DNA of 64,000 nt from SZUA-36 sp963801195 (GTDB lineage: Bacteria > Pseudomonadota > Gammaproteobacteria > Xanthomonadales > SZUA-36). A program made the translations under genes and the position numbers. The notes below the pieces were generated by a model. The model did no database searches, was not told the DNA's origin, and worked only from the letters and a program-made list of their open reading frames with translations. Location of the stretch: contig CAWDDX010000007.1 of NCBI GenBank assembly GCA_963801195.1, positions 1,178,001 to 1,242,000 of the forward strand, in the 5' to 3' direction. Positions 1 to 8,059 of the stretch are shown here, piece after piece. The number at the start of each line of letters is the position of its first letter. Within the stretch, counting starts at the first letter, position 1.

Positions 1-240
1 ATTTAGTTTTTTACCCTTGCCAGGTTTGGTTGCCTGGTATCCCTTGATATCGCCATCATAGGCAATGACCGGGCTGGCCTGCATCTGGACGATATAAATG
101 TTGGATGTGGCCGACTGACTTGCTGCTGGTCTTTCCAGCAAATTACCGTTCTCACGACTGACTTTCAAATCAGCCTGAGCTGTCGCGAGACCGGTCAGAC
201 CGATCACAGTCGACAACAATAGTTTCTTAGCTAGTGACAT
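1..240 (-). CDS. Subtilisin-like (S8) secreted protease, N-terminal fragment
   Basis: Only the first 80 codons lie in the window; the gene runs off the left edge. The translation starts MSLAKKLLLSTVIGLTGLAT and continues AQA, a typical Sec signal peptide with cleavage near residue 23. Further on, residues 48-53 (IYIVQM) followed by a Pro-Val-Ile-Ala-Tyr stretch and Gly-Tyr-Gln-Ala-Thr resemble the I9 propeptide start of exported S8 serine proteases. The catalytic domain is not visible, so the family call rests on the propeptide pattern alone. The ATG at 238-240 is supported by an AAAAGGAG Shine-Dalgarno (251-258). Confidence 0.55.
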   Translation of the reverse strand, partial: MSLAKKLLLSTVIGLTGLATAQADLKVSRENGNLLERPAASQSATSNIYIVQMQASPVIAYDGDIKGYQATKPGKGKKLN

Positions 241-841
241 AGTATATATGCTCCTTTTAAGACGACGAAGAGACTGATTGTCTTTATCCAATTTATATGG
301 AAAAACATTCAGTTATTAATGATTTTCATTAGGTTTTGGGTCACCAATTTCACAACTCGGTTTAAAGCAACCCTTACGCCAAACGAAATAGTCAACAGAA
401 TTCAATCGATGGATGGCAAAGTCAAAACGTCAGACCAGAAACCATGGATTGAAATTGTTTTACTCCCTTTTCATGAATGAAAATATTCACGGCGAAATTT
501 AAGGCTAGACCTAAAACACCACCATGTCAATTTGAAAGCAAGGACCAGCTGGATCAAAATTGTTGGTTCAAAAGATAAACAGACAACTAACTCTTTTTTT
601 TAGTCATCTTTATTAGTCAGTTGCAGAAATTTTCTTACAATTTTTCTAGACTACTGAGATTATCGACTTCCGTGGAAGAAAATTCGGACCCAAGAACCAA
701 ATCAAACTCAATTGGCTGGTTTTCCAGAAATATAATCTGGCAAACCGTCCTGGTATCGCAAACGAGACCATCAATCTACGTTGCAGAGATCGCTTTCATT
801 CAGGAAGTGTCAGAATCATTGAAAACGATGTTGCTCACAAA
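241..841. other. 600-bp gap, no convincing intact gene
   Basis: This AT-rich gap holds the promoter region of the S8 protease gene. From about 650 to 841 one plus-strand frame is open without an ATG and reads like real protein (for example KNQIKLNWLVFQKYNLANRP). It then runs into the antisense of the next gene. It may be a gene remnant. A 74-residue ATG frame at 621-845 overlaps it in another frame and looks less protein-like. Confidence 0.4.
291..331 (-). promoter_or_regulatory. Candidate promoter with Fur-like palindrome
   Basis: Upstream of the S8 protease gene, the minus strand shows a TATAAAT -10-like element (291-297). About 20 bp further upstream is a perfect palindrome TAATGA-TTT-TCATTA (317-331). 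The palindrome resembles the core of a Fur box and matches roughly 13 of 19 consensus positions by eye. No good -35 hexamer is visible. Confidence 0.25.
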
Positions 842-1147
842 CTAAACCCCGGTAAAAGCGGTAACATTACTTGCAAGAAGATTACCACCGTACAAGTGCG
901 GGTAAACTTCGCCGGAAACGGAGGTCTCCCACGTCAAACTTTCGATGAACGCCGGACCTGAAAACTCTGCGATATACAGTGGGCGAATTCCTGCGAAAAA
1001 TCTTTCAACCACCTCGCCGACCTGTTCCCTGGTAGACAGGTGGATAAACCCGTCACGAAGGTCATCGGACGAACCGCTGAACTGGCCCGAATCCTGGAAG
1101 TTCCGCCATTCGGTTTCGGTGAAGATTTTGTAAACCTTGCTGGCCAT
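842..1147 (-). CDS. DUF952 family protein
   Basis: A small cytoplasmic protein of about 101 residues beginning MASKVYKIFTETEW. The VYKI...EW start, the DGFIHLSTREQV motif and the later WETSVSGEVYPHLYGG are characteristic of DUF952. Members are small proteins of unknown biochemical role related to glutathione-transferase-associated domains. A longer frame opens at 1204 but overlaps the preceding gene. I chose the ATG at 1147 because the DUF952 fold starts immediately there and it lies 7 bp past the upstream stop, which suggests translational coupling as the last gene of the operon. No strong ribosome-binding site is visible. Function within the operon is unknown. Confidence 0.75.
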   Translation of the reverse strand: MASKVYKIFTETEWRNFQDSGQFSGSSDDLRDGFIHLSTREQVGEVVERFFAGIRPLYIAEFSGPAFIESLTWETSVSGEVYPHLYGGNLLASNVTAFTGV

Positions 1148-1154
1148 TTTCGGC

Positions 1155-2744
1155 CTAACCGCCATTGTCTTTATCCAGCTTTGTTCTATCAGGAGAAATT
1201 TCATCGTCGGGCGCCGGCGGTTCCGCAGCCGCGCCGGTTGAACCGTTTACACCCTGGGCGTTTAAAAGGTCCTGGATATTGAGCGTGCCCTCAGGCGGCG
1301 GGTTGCTGCCTGCTTTTCCTTCCGCGGCTTCGCCGTTTTCCGTGGCTTCTCCTGTCAGGTATTCAAGCGCGTTCTGGGAAGCACCGGCCGTACTTTCTTC
1401 TCCGGTTGGTTCAGACAGGGCAGGGGATGTTTCGACGGGTGGGGTGCTTGACGCGGGCTTCCGGGCCGTTTCAGTCTGTTGTCCGTCCCGCGTCTGTCCT
1501 TCGTCCTGCTCGCCCTTCTGTCCGTCGATTTTGCTCTCTGCCTGCTGGTCGCCCTGGTCACCGGCTTGATCACCGTCCTGTGCCATCTCCTGACCCTTGG
1601 CCTGAGCTGTCTCCTGTCCTTCGGTCTGGTTGTCGGATTCACCTTCGGCTTGGCCGTCACTCTTTGCACCGGCCTGACCTGCATTTTGACCAGCTTGTTG
1701 ACCAGCAGCCAGAGGTTTACCATTCGTTGCGGAAGATGAACTGCTGTTTTCACCCGCACTCCCGGATTGAGCGGCAGTTCCTTTCAGGAATTCCAGAGCG
1801 TTTTGAGCGGTGCCGGCCTCGCTGGTTGACGTATCCGCAGCACTATTTGAAGCCCCACCGGCCTCACCGCTGCTTTGTTCCGCACCAGCTTGCCGGCCCG
1901 TCTGGGCAGGGGACTGCCCCCGGTCACCGGAAAGTGCAGATGTTCCCGCCTGTTCGCCATTACCGGCAGGGGGCCCGGCATTTTCTCCCGCGGCCCCGTC
2001 GCCGCCTTTGCCAAGCCCTTGCAGAAACTCCATTGCATTTTGTGACACGCCTGAAGTGCTTTTGGCGCTTGGATCATTTGCACCTGGCGAATAGGTGCCG
2101 GCAGTATCGGCCTGGCCCGAATTTTCGTCCTGGCTGTTCCGCTGACCCTGGCTACCTTCGTTCTCCTGTCCGCTTTCGCCGTCGGGCATCAAACCGCCGC
2201 CGGTATTGTTGCCGGTACCATTTTCTGTACCCTTGGTCGCGCGGGATCCGGCCGAGTTTTCGTAAATCTGGGCCTCACGCTGGTTGTAGCTGTCGACCAG
2301 TTCGCCCCAGGCTTCCAACTCCTGCTTTTGCAGCGAAGGGTCCTTGCGGGCGGCTACGCTGGGCACATAGGGATATTCGGCGTCTTCATCGCCGGGTTGC
2401 CACGGGTCGCCCTGCACGATGATTTCCCGCAGTTCATTGCGCAGATGCTTTTGTGATTCTTCCGGCAGTTTTTCAAGCTTGTGCAGACCTGACTCGGGTT
2501 TGAATGCGGTTTCCGGGATGATACCCCGTTGCTGCTTGGCATCCTTCAGTTCCATGAACTGGCGGTAGTTGTCCTCGTTAATTTCGACCTCCTGGCTGGA
2601 AGGTGCTTCCGCTTCTTCCACCGCGGCTTTTTCGGCCGCGTCAGCAGGGGATGGTGCCGGTTGCGCTTCCTGCGCAAAAACTGACGGTGCAAATTGCAGC
2701 ACAAGGATGTTCAAAATGGCCGTCAGCGCTATCGGTTTTTTCAT
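1155..2744 (-). CDS. Secreted low-complexity repeat protein with SQNAxEFL modules
   Basis: This 529-residue protein has a Sec signal peptide (residues 1-24, ending SVFAQ). Residues 50-160 are a charged segment without recognisable domain. The long remainder is Gly/Gln/Ser/Asp/Glu-rich low-complexity sequence. Three short near-identical modules stand out: VSQNAMEFLQG (233-243), AQNALEFLKG (313-322) and SQNALEYLTG (456-465). A NIQDLLNAQGVNG segment lies near the C-terminus. I recognise no family. The modules look like short binding motifs on a flexible periplasmic or secreted tether. It follows the kinase gene by about 18 bp and precedes the DUF952 gene, so it probably belongs to the kinase/FHA/VWA operon. 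Long open frames on the opposite strand here are by-products of composition. Confidence 0.7.
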   Translation of the reverse strand: MKKPIALTAILNILVLQFAPSVFAQEAQPAPSPADAAEKAAVEEAEAPSSQEVEINEDNYRQFMELKDAKQQRGIIPETAFKPESGLHKLEKLPEESQKHLRNELREIIVQGDPWQPGDEDAEYPYVPSVAARKDPSLQKQELEAWGELVDSYNQREAQIYENSAGSRATKGTENGTGNNTGGGLMPDGESGQENEGSQGQRNSQDENSGQADTAGTYSPGANDPSAKSTSGVSQNAMEFLQGLGKGGDGAAGENAGPPAGNGEQAGTSALSGDRGQSPAQTGRQAGAEQSSGEAGGASNSAADTSTSEAGTAQNALEFLKGTAAQSGSAGENSSSSSATNGKPLAAGQQAGQNAGQAGAKSDGQAEGESDNQTEGQETAQAKGQEMAQDGDQAGDQGDQQAESKIDGQKGEQDEGQTRDGQQTETARKPASSTPPVETSPALSEPTGEESTAGASQNALEYLTGEATENGEAAEGKAGSNPPPEGTLNIQDLLNAQGVNGSTGAAAEPPAPDDEISPDRTKLDKDNGG

Positions 2745-2762
2745 GGGTTAATTCTCAAGGAT

Positions 2763-5198
2763 TTACTCGTTGATTTCACGTGCCACCCGGAAACCGGTAA
2801 AGTCATTACGATCGCCATTTTTCAGGTTGAAGCGCGCCGGCAGCCTGATTTCTTTTGAGCCGGTGATCCATGAACCCCCACGGGTGATGTGTGAACTGCA
2901 GATACCACGCCCCCAGGCGCTGCCGTCCACGGGCGCATCGACGTAGGACAGGTTCATGCAATCGGCGGTCCATTCCGAGACATTGCCGATGGTGTCGTAC
3001 AAACCAAACGCGTTGGCCCTGAATGTACCCACCGGGGTGGTGCCCAATGCCGTTTGGTCACGGCACTGTTCGTGCTGCCACTTGAAACCGGTTTCAGCCC
3101 CGGCGACGTTGCCGTACTCGCAGACGATCGCGGGGTGTCCGCCGGGCCAATCGCTTTCCTGACCGGCCCTTGCGACGTATTCCCACTCGCTCTCACTTGG
3201 CAGACGGTAGCTTTGACCGGTTTTCTCACTCAGCCAGTGTACGTATTCCTCAGCGTCATTCCACGAGACCATGATCACCGGCCGGCTGCCCCTTCCCCAG
3301 CCATTGTCACCCGGCTGTGCAGTACAGCCTTTATCGTTGAAACACCTGTCCCACTCGGCCATCGTTATCTCGTAAACACTGACGGCGAACGGTTTGCCGA
3401 TGGTCACCAGCCTGCGGGGTTTTTCCATGCCGAGCGCCAGCGGTGAGTCCTCCGCCGATCCCTGCCAGAAGGCAGCCGAAGGTATCACCATCATCGTGGG
3501 GCAGTCACTGCAATCCTTGAATGTCTTGCCCGGGCGCAGGGTCAGGTCATCGATATGCTGCAGTGCGGAGGCGATATTCACGCCCTTGGGAAAAGCGTCG
3601 ATGTAGGCCTGGAAGGCCTCCTTGTTATTTAGCTTCAACGCGGTCTGGAAAGCCATGTCGTCTTCGGACTGGTCCTTGAGCAGGCGGCGTATACGTGTCG
3701 CTTCTTCGATGTGCAGTCCGGCGGGCCATTCGCTGATGTAGCGGTCGAACGACTTCACCGTACGTTCACTGTTTGCGTTTTCCCAGGCCAGGTTGTCCAG
3801 TCTTTCGCGTTCCAGCCTTTCCCTTTCCTTTTTGGCCTCAGCTTGTTGGATGGCCTCGATACGCTGCAGCGCCTCGGCCTGGTGAATGCCGTCGGGGAAG
3901 ACCTCGAGGTAGTCTTCATAGGCGGGTACGCGGTCCTCGGCAGACAGTGTTTTCCAGCTGTTTTCGTCCAGTATGTCCAGTTGTGTTTCGGCCTGGTCGC
4001 GGTAGATGGATTCGGGGAAATCGCTGATGAAACGCCGGTAGCCGAGCACCGTATCGGCTTTCAGTGCGCCTTGCCAGCGCTCCAGTTCCTGCGATGATGG
4101 CTCCCGTGCGCGTTCCGTCGGTGCCACCGACGGCGATGACTCATCTGGTCCCGGCGTGCCGGCGGTCGTTGTTGGCTGCGGTGATTCACCGGTTAGCAGG
4201 TATATCCCCACGGCGGTCATGGTCAGCAGGAAAACGCCCAGAAGTATCATGGGCAACCATTCCCTGCCTTCCTTTGCATACGCATCCGTTTTCCCGGCAA
4301 CGACCACCGAGCGGTGCCAGTCGAGGCTTTTAAACGATTTTTTCCATATCCCGACATCCCTGGGGCGCTCAAACCATGGCACTTTCAAGCCCAGGTCCAC
4401 CGCGTCTGTCAATCCGCCATACAGACCGGTGGGCGCGAGTTCGGAAAATGCCGTCAATGGATCTGTTTCACCGATCGACAGCGCTTCCTGACGTATCACT
4501 GCCGGGGTCGGGATCTTGCCGGTCACACAGCGGTACAGCGTGGCTGACAGGCCGTAAATATCGGTCCATGGACCAATCGGATCATCCGCATCCGATTGCT
4601 CGGGAGCGGCATATCCTTCGCTGCCCAGTCTCGGTGTTTTCCCGGACGCTGCAGCCACACCGAAATCCAGCAATACGGGATCGCCTTGCTCCATCATGTA
4701 GATGTTGCCGGGTTTGATATCCTGGTGAACCACACCCGCTTTGTGCATGTATTCGAGCGCGTCCATCAGCGGCAGCATCAGGGATTTTGCTTCTTCTCGA
4801 TTGAAGGCGCCGTGGGATTCGATCAGCTGATGCAGTGCCTGTCCCTTGTAATAGGGCATCAGGAAATAGGCCGTACCATTGGCCTCAAAGTATCTTAAAA
4901 CCTTGACAATATTGGGGTGATCGAGTGCGGCAACGATACGTGCTTCATGCAAAAAAAGTTTCAGACCCTGTGCAAAGGCCGGCGACGCTGCCGGGTCATT
5001 CGGAATGACTTTGCCGTCCTCGCCCCTGGTTACCAGTTTGGCGGGCAGGTACTCCTTGAGCGCAAACCGTGTGCCGATCGCAGGGTCGGTCACCATGTAG
5101 GTGATACCGGTCGCGCCAACACCGAGGATGGCATTGATCTGCAAGTCGCCGATATGGGATCCGGGCTGAAGCCCTGATGACTGCACGGTCATGCCCAT
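2763..5198 (-). CDS. Transmembrane Ser/Thr kinase with repeat region and C-terminal FGE-sulfatase domain
   Basis: An 811-residue kinase of the type linked to T6SS control (PpkA-like in role by inference). The cytoplasmic kinase domain (about 15-290) has a glycine loop GVGATG, the ATP-binding Lys48 in FALKEY, DFG at 178-180 and APE at 198-200. The catalytic loop reads HQD (158-160) instead of HRD, a non-RD kinase. One transmembrane helix spans about 314-336. Outside the membrane, residues 372-552 hold four related helical repeats with an F-P turn (FISDFPESIY, YLEVFPDGIH, YISEWPAGLH, YIDAFPKGVN). Residues 569-811 form a formylglycine-generating-enzyme-type domain with YEITMAEWDRC, RLPSESEWEY, GNVSEWTADC, RGGSW and FTGFRVAR. 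The start overlaps the end of the upstream FHA gene by 10 bp, indicating coupling. Confidence 0.85.
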   Translation of the reverse strand: MGMTVQSSGLQPGSHIGDLQINAILGVGATGITYMVTDPAIGTRFALKEYLPAKLVTRGEDGKVIPNDPAASPAFAQGLKLFLHEARIVAALDHPNIVKVLRYFEANGTAYFLMPYYKGQALHQLIESHGAFNREEAKSLMLPLMDALEYMHKAGVVHQDIKPGNIYMMEQGDPVLLDFGVAAASGKTPRLGSEGYAAPEQSDADDPIGPWTDIYGLSATLYRCVTGKIPTPAVIRQEALSIGETDPLTAFSELAPTGLYGGLTDAVDLGLKVPWFERPRDVGIWKKSFKSLDWHRSVVVAGKTDAYAKEGREWLPMILLGVFLLTMTAVGIYLLTGESPQPTTTAGTPGPDESSPSVAPTERAREPSSQELERWQGALKADTVLGYRRFISDFPESIYRDQAETQLDILDENSWKTLSAEDRVPAYEDYLEVFPDGIHQAEALQRIEAIQQAEAKKERERLERERLDNLAWENANSERTVKSFDRYISEWPAGLHIEEATRIRRLLKDQSEDDMAFQTALKLNNKEAFQAYIDAFPKGVNIASALQHIDDLTLRPGKTFKDCSDCPTMMVIPSAAFWQGSAEDSPLALGMEKPRRLVTIGKPFAVSVYEITMAEWDRCFNDKGCTAQPGDNGWGRGSRPVIMVSWNDAEEYVHWLSEKTGQSYRLPSESEWEYVARAGQESDWPGGHPAIVCEYGNVAGAETGFKWQHEQCRDQTALGTTPVGTFRANAFGLYDTIGNVSEWTADCMNLSYVDAPVDGSAWGRGICSSHITRGGSWITGSKEIRLPARFNLKNGDRNDFTGFRVAREINE

Positions 5199-6712
5199 TC
5201 CGCCTCTTGTTTGACCACGTGGATCGTCACTTGCACATCACCCAGGAATATTTCGTCATCGGTTCCAATATACATGATCTCACCGGGCAGACAGGGCACA
5301 TCACCGATGAAGCTGCCGTTTCGGGAGCCCAGGTCGGAAAAGGTAATCCATTCGCCCTCGGATTGAATGCGGGCATGGCGGCGGCTGATGGCCGCGTGTT
5401 CAATGGCAATATCCGCGTCACCCCTGCCAATCACGATATCTATCTGATCGATATCGATAAAACAGAAGCGCTTGAAAGACCTGTCGGAATCGAGCAACCC
5501 CTCGACGATGAGAACACCGTTGCATCCGTCGGGCCGTGTGCCCCACGCCGGCAACTCCAGGTCATAGACAGGCGCCGAGCGGGGCTTGAACGCGCTGCTT
5601 TCAGACCCGGTTTCCAAGGGCGCCGTCACCGGTTCGTCGGACGCCGGCTGAACGGTTGCGGCGGGTTCGGTCGAGGTCGTCGGCGGTGAGGGCGTGGTGC
5701 TGAGCCGGAATAAGAAAATACCTTTCCAGATGAAAACTCCGAGGACGATGAGTCCGAGCAGCGGCAGCCAGGCAGGAACATTGTGCCAGAACGGTGATGG
5801 TTCCTTTGTATTGCTTAGCGTTACCTGGCTTGCTGGCGTAATGGGGGCATCCCGTGTCGGGGTCCCGGTCGGTTCGTTGACAGTTGGTTCAGTTACAGAG
5901 GGTTCTTCAAGGGCTCTCTCCTGTTTAGCCTCCACGACCGGTTCATGCGACTTTTCAGCTTCAAGCGGCGTATCTTTGTCGCTTGCGGTTTTGGCCGCTG
6001 ATGATCCTGTGCCTGCAACGGGTTGCTCGCAGATGGCTTTGGGCACACTGATCTGCAGTACGTCAAGGTCACGGAGCAGGTCTTCTCCAAACAGGACTGA
6101 AGCGATTTTGTCACCATCCAGGCTTTGCGGTCCGCGGGCCAGGCTGGCGCCTGCGAGGTAACCGCAACTATCGAGAATCGCTCCGGTGACGTAGGGCAGG
6201 GGTGTTTCGGCTGAAATTGAAAGCTGACCGGTTTGTCCATCACGCAATACTTTCACCGGCAGCTTGAGGGGTTGCGCGCCTTTTGCGATGTACTCCGCCG
6301 GCGGGAACGCTTCCAGGTGCAGTGTTCCGCCAGTCTCCAGCGCATTGGCGGACAGCTTGATGCCCGGCCGCTTGAGACCCTTGACCGACAGGAATGCCAT
6401 ATCGCCGGTGCCGGTATCGTCAACGATCTGGGCGGGACGGCCATTGCTGAGAATGTCGGCGCCGCCATCGAGCACGATCATTTCGCCGTCTTCAGCGGCA
6501 AATTCTGCAGGTACCATCACGATCCCGTCGTCCGAAACCACGATACCCGTGGTCGGCTTGACCAGCGTTTTCGAAACCAGTTTGAGGACCAGGACCACCG
6601 ATGGAGAAATCTGGACGGTTTGCTGAGCCGTGGCGGCCTGGGTCTGGGCCAGGGCGATGAGCAACAGCACAAGCCGGCTCAGAAACCCTTCACTCAAACG
6701 CCCGTCAAGCAT
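5189..6712 (-). CDS. Membrane protein with degenerate trypsin-like domain and C-terminal FHA domain
   Basis: About 507 residues from the chosen start. A signal peptide or anchor (LVLLLIALAQTQAATA) is followed by a beta-rich domain of roughly 190 residues patterned like an S1C/HtrA protease (TGIVVSDDGIVMVP, GDMAFLSVKG, TGAILDSCGYLAGAS). The usual His (NAH) and the GNSGG serine are absent, so it should not cleave. A Pro/Glu/Thr-rich linker, a transmembrane helix (WLPLLGLIVLGVFIWKGIFL) and a second linker lead to a C-terminal FHA domain with GRGDADI, SRRHARI and SRNGS, the phosphothreonine-binding signature. The ATG at 6712 sits 5 bp after the upstream channel stop; a longer frame opens at 6757. 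Topology puts the pseudo-protease outside and the FHA inside, near the partner kinase. Confidence 0.75.
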   Translation of the reverse strand: MLDGRLSEGFLSRLVLLLIALAQTQAATAQQTVQISPSVVLVLKLVSKTLVKPTTGIVVSDDGIVMVPAEFAAEDGEMIVLDGGADILSNGRPAQIVDDTGTGDMAFLSVKGLKRPGIKLSANALETGGTLHLEAFPPAEYIAKGAQPLKLPVKVLRDGQTGQLSISAETPLPYVTGAILDSCGYLAGASLARGPQSLDGDKIASVLFGEDLLRDLDVLQISVPKAICEQPVAGTGSSAAKTASDKDTPLEAEKSHEPVVEAKQERALEEPSVTEPTVNEPTGTPTRDAPITPASQVTLSNTKEPSPFWHNVPAWLPLLGLIVLGVFIWKGIFLFRLSTTPSPPTTSTEPAATVQPASDEPVTAPLETGSESSAFKPRSAPVYDLELPAWGTRPDGCNGVLIVEGLLDSDRSFKRFCFIDIDQIDIVIGRGDADIAIEHAAISRRHARIQSEGEWITFSDLGSRNGSFIGDVPCLPGEIMYIGTDDEIFLGDVQVTIHVVKQEAEWA

Positions 6713-6717
6713 CTGTA

Positions 6718-7464
6718 TCAAGGTGAATAAAGCCGGTTGATCAGGTTGTCCAGGCAATATTGCCCGGAGCGATTGAGCGTGTTTTCTTCCCTGCCCTGGA
6801 TCAGGTTTTGCAGGAATACCAGTATGGCCGCCATCACCAAAGCCAATAACGTAGTGCTGAAAGCGACACCGAGGCGTTCCGTGACCTGGTACAGCATTTC
6901 AGGACTCTCGACGTTGGCCCGGTCACCTGCGTAATTCAGCGCCAGCATGATGCCGATGACGGTGCCGATAAAACCGAGCGAAGGAATCAGCCAGGTGATG
7001 TAGCGGATCATGTTATAACGCAGATCAAGCTCGTGCAGAAAGAGCTCGAGACTCGAGTTCAACAGTGCATTGGTCTGATCCACTGACTGGCCCAGATTGA
7101 AATTTAGCACACAGCGCTCGATCAAACGTGGCAGAAAGCAGATGTTCCTGTATTTGCTGCTGTGAACTTTCTGATAGATAGGCGTCAGGTCGTCACCGGG
7201 CCGAAGTACGGTTTCATCATCGAGCGGCAGGTAGTTGCGGTCAAACTGGCTTTCGTCAAGACGACCGGCGCGCCAGCGCAGGGTCAATTCACCCAGACCG
7301 AAGAAGAAAGCGACCCAAATGATGTTTTGCACCGTGAGCGGCCATGAGGCCCGCTTGATATCCAGCATGATGGCGGCCGCGCTTGGCGGAAGTATTCTCG
7401 CCAGCAGGGCGATCACCAGGACGGACGTAACCAGGCTGATTAATAATGTGATTTGTCGAGTCAT
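6718..7464 (-). CDS. MotA/TolQ/ExbB-type proton channel protein
   Basis: A 248-residue inner-membrane protein. Hydrophobic segments lie at about 5-24 and 44-63. The two helices that line the ion channel in this family follow at about 154-176 (WLIPSLGFIGTVIGIMLAL) and 197-220 (GVAFSTTLLALVMAAILVFL). The GFIGTVIGI and GVAFSTTLLAL motifs are the MotA/TolQ/ExbB signatures. Known family members form pentamers around a dimer of a single-helix partner (MotB, TolR, ExbD) and use ion flow to move it. No TolR, ExbD or MotB gene follows. The nearby candidates are the two VWA proteins encoded just upstream, whose N-terminal helix carries an Asp. This gene is 21 bp after the FHA gene. Confidence 0.85.
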   Translation of the reverse strand: MTRQITLLISLVTSVLVIALLARILPPSAAAIMLDIKRASWPLTVQNIIWVAFFFGLGELTLRWRAGRLDESQFDRNYLPLDDETVLRPGDDLTPIYQKVHSSKYRNICFLPRLIERCVLNFNLGQSVDQTNALLNSSLELFLHELDLRYNMIRYITWLIPSLGFIGTVIGIMLALNYAGDRANVESPEMLYQVTERLGVAFSTTLLALVMAAILVFLQNLIQGREENTLNRSGQYCLDNLINRLYSP

Positions 7465-7485
7465 TCTGTGTCTGAGCCTTGAAGG

Positions 7486-7920
7486 TTAAGGATTGACGGA
7501 CCGGTCATCTTCGATTTTACCGGTTAAGGGGTTTCGCCGGGGTTTGTTCATTAAAGGCCCGTGGTCCGGATTTCCCGAGGATGGCCTGGCGGTGGTTTTT
7601 CCGTACCTGAGATGAAAGTGTCTCGCCTCGAGCCGAGTATTCGTTCGCTTGCCGAAGATCGCTGTGAGGGTCTCCAGCGGCACTTCAACGTCGCCGAAGC
7701 GGATACGGTCGCCGATACACAAGGTGATCTTTTTCACACGGATCCAGCGTTCGTTGCGATTTAAATAGGTGCCATTGCTGGAACCCGTGTCATGTATCGT
7801 CACGAGACCGTCGCCGGCTACTTCGAGACGGGCGTGCAGACGGGAAAGCGTCGCGTGGTCGAGGACGAGGTCGCAGGCAGGGTCCCGTCCGCATGTCTTG
7901 ATTTCCGTTCCAGTACTCAC
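7486..7920 (-). CDS. FHA domain protein
   Basis: A 144-residue soluble protein. Residues 1-85 are an FHA domain with CGRDPACDLVLDHATLSRLHARL and DTGSSNGTYLN, so the Arg, Ser and Asn that contact phosphothreonine are present. The C-terminal 50 residues are basic and Pro-rich without known domain. The frame has no ATG near the start; a GTG at 7918-7920 is used, and the first beta strand of the FHA fold looks short. An ATG in another frame (ATGACAAAGGAC) ends at a TGA overlapping this GTG, so a mis-called base or a short coupling leader is possible. It lies between the VWA pair and the channel gene and could recruit a phosphorylated partner to the membrane complex. Confidence 0.75.
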   Translation of the reverse strand: MSTGTEIKTCGRDPACDLVLDHATLSRLHARLEVAGDGLVTIHDTGSSNGTYLNRNERWIRVKKITLCIGDRIRFGDVEVPLETLTAIFGKRTNTRLEARHFHLRYGKTTARPSSGNPDHGPLMNKPRRNPLTGKIEDDRSVNP

Positions 7921-8021
7921 AGGAGCTCTTTGTCCTTTGTCATCCTATTCGTTTGAGTGCGGCAGGCCATCTGTTGAAAGGCCCCTCGCCCGGCATTCCG
8001 GAGAAATTTGTAATCAACCCG

Positions 8022-8033
8022 GCAGTATACTGC
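8022..8033. promoter_or_regulatory. 12-bp perfect palindrome
   Basis: GCAGTATACTGC is self-complementary and lies in the 139-bp gap between the VWA genes and the FHA gene. It contains TATACT, which could be a -10 element on the minus strand, so a repressor site over an internal promoter is conceivable. No matching -35 is visible. Confidence 0.25.
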
Positions 8034-8059
8034 ATTCAATTCCATGAATCGTAAATCGC

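Noticed and set aside
621..845. 74-residue plus-strand frame
   Set aside because: Poor protein-like composition, overlaps the DUF952 stop and a better-looking frame; no ribosome-binding site.
1406..2422. Long plus-strand frame of 338 residues
   Set aside because: Antisense of the low-complexity secreted protein; Pro/Arg-rich composition typical of a shadow.
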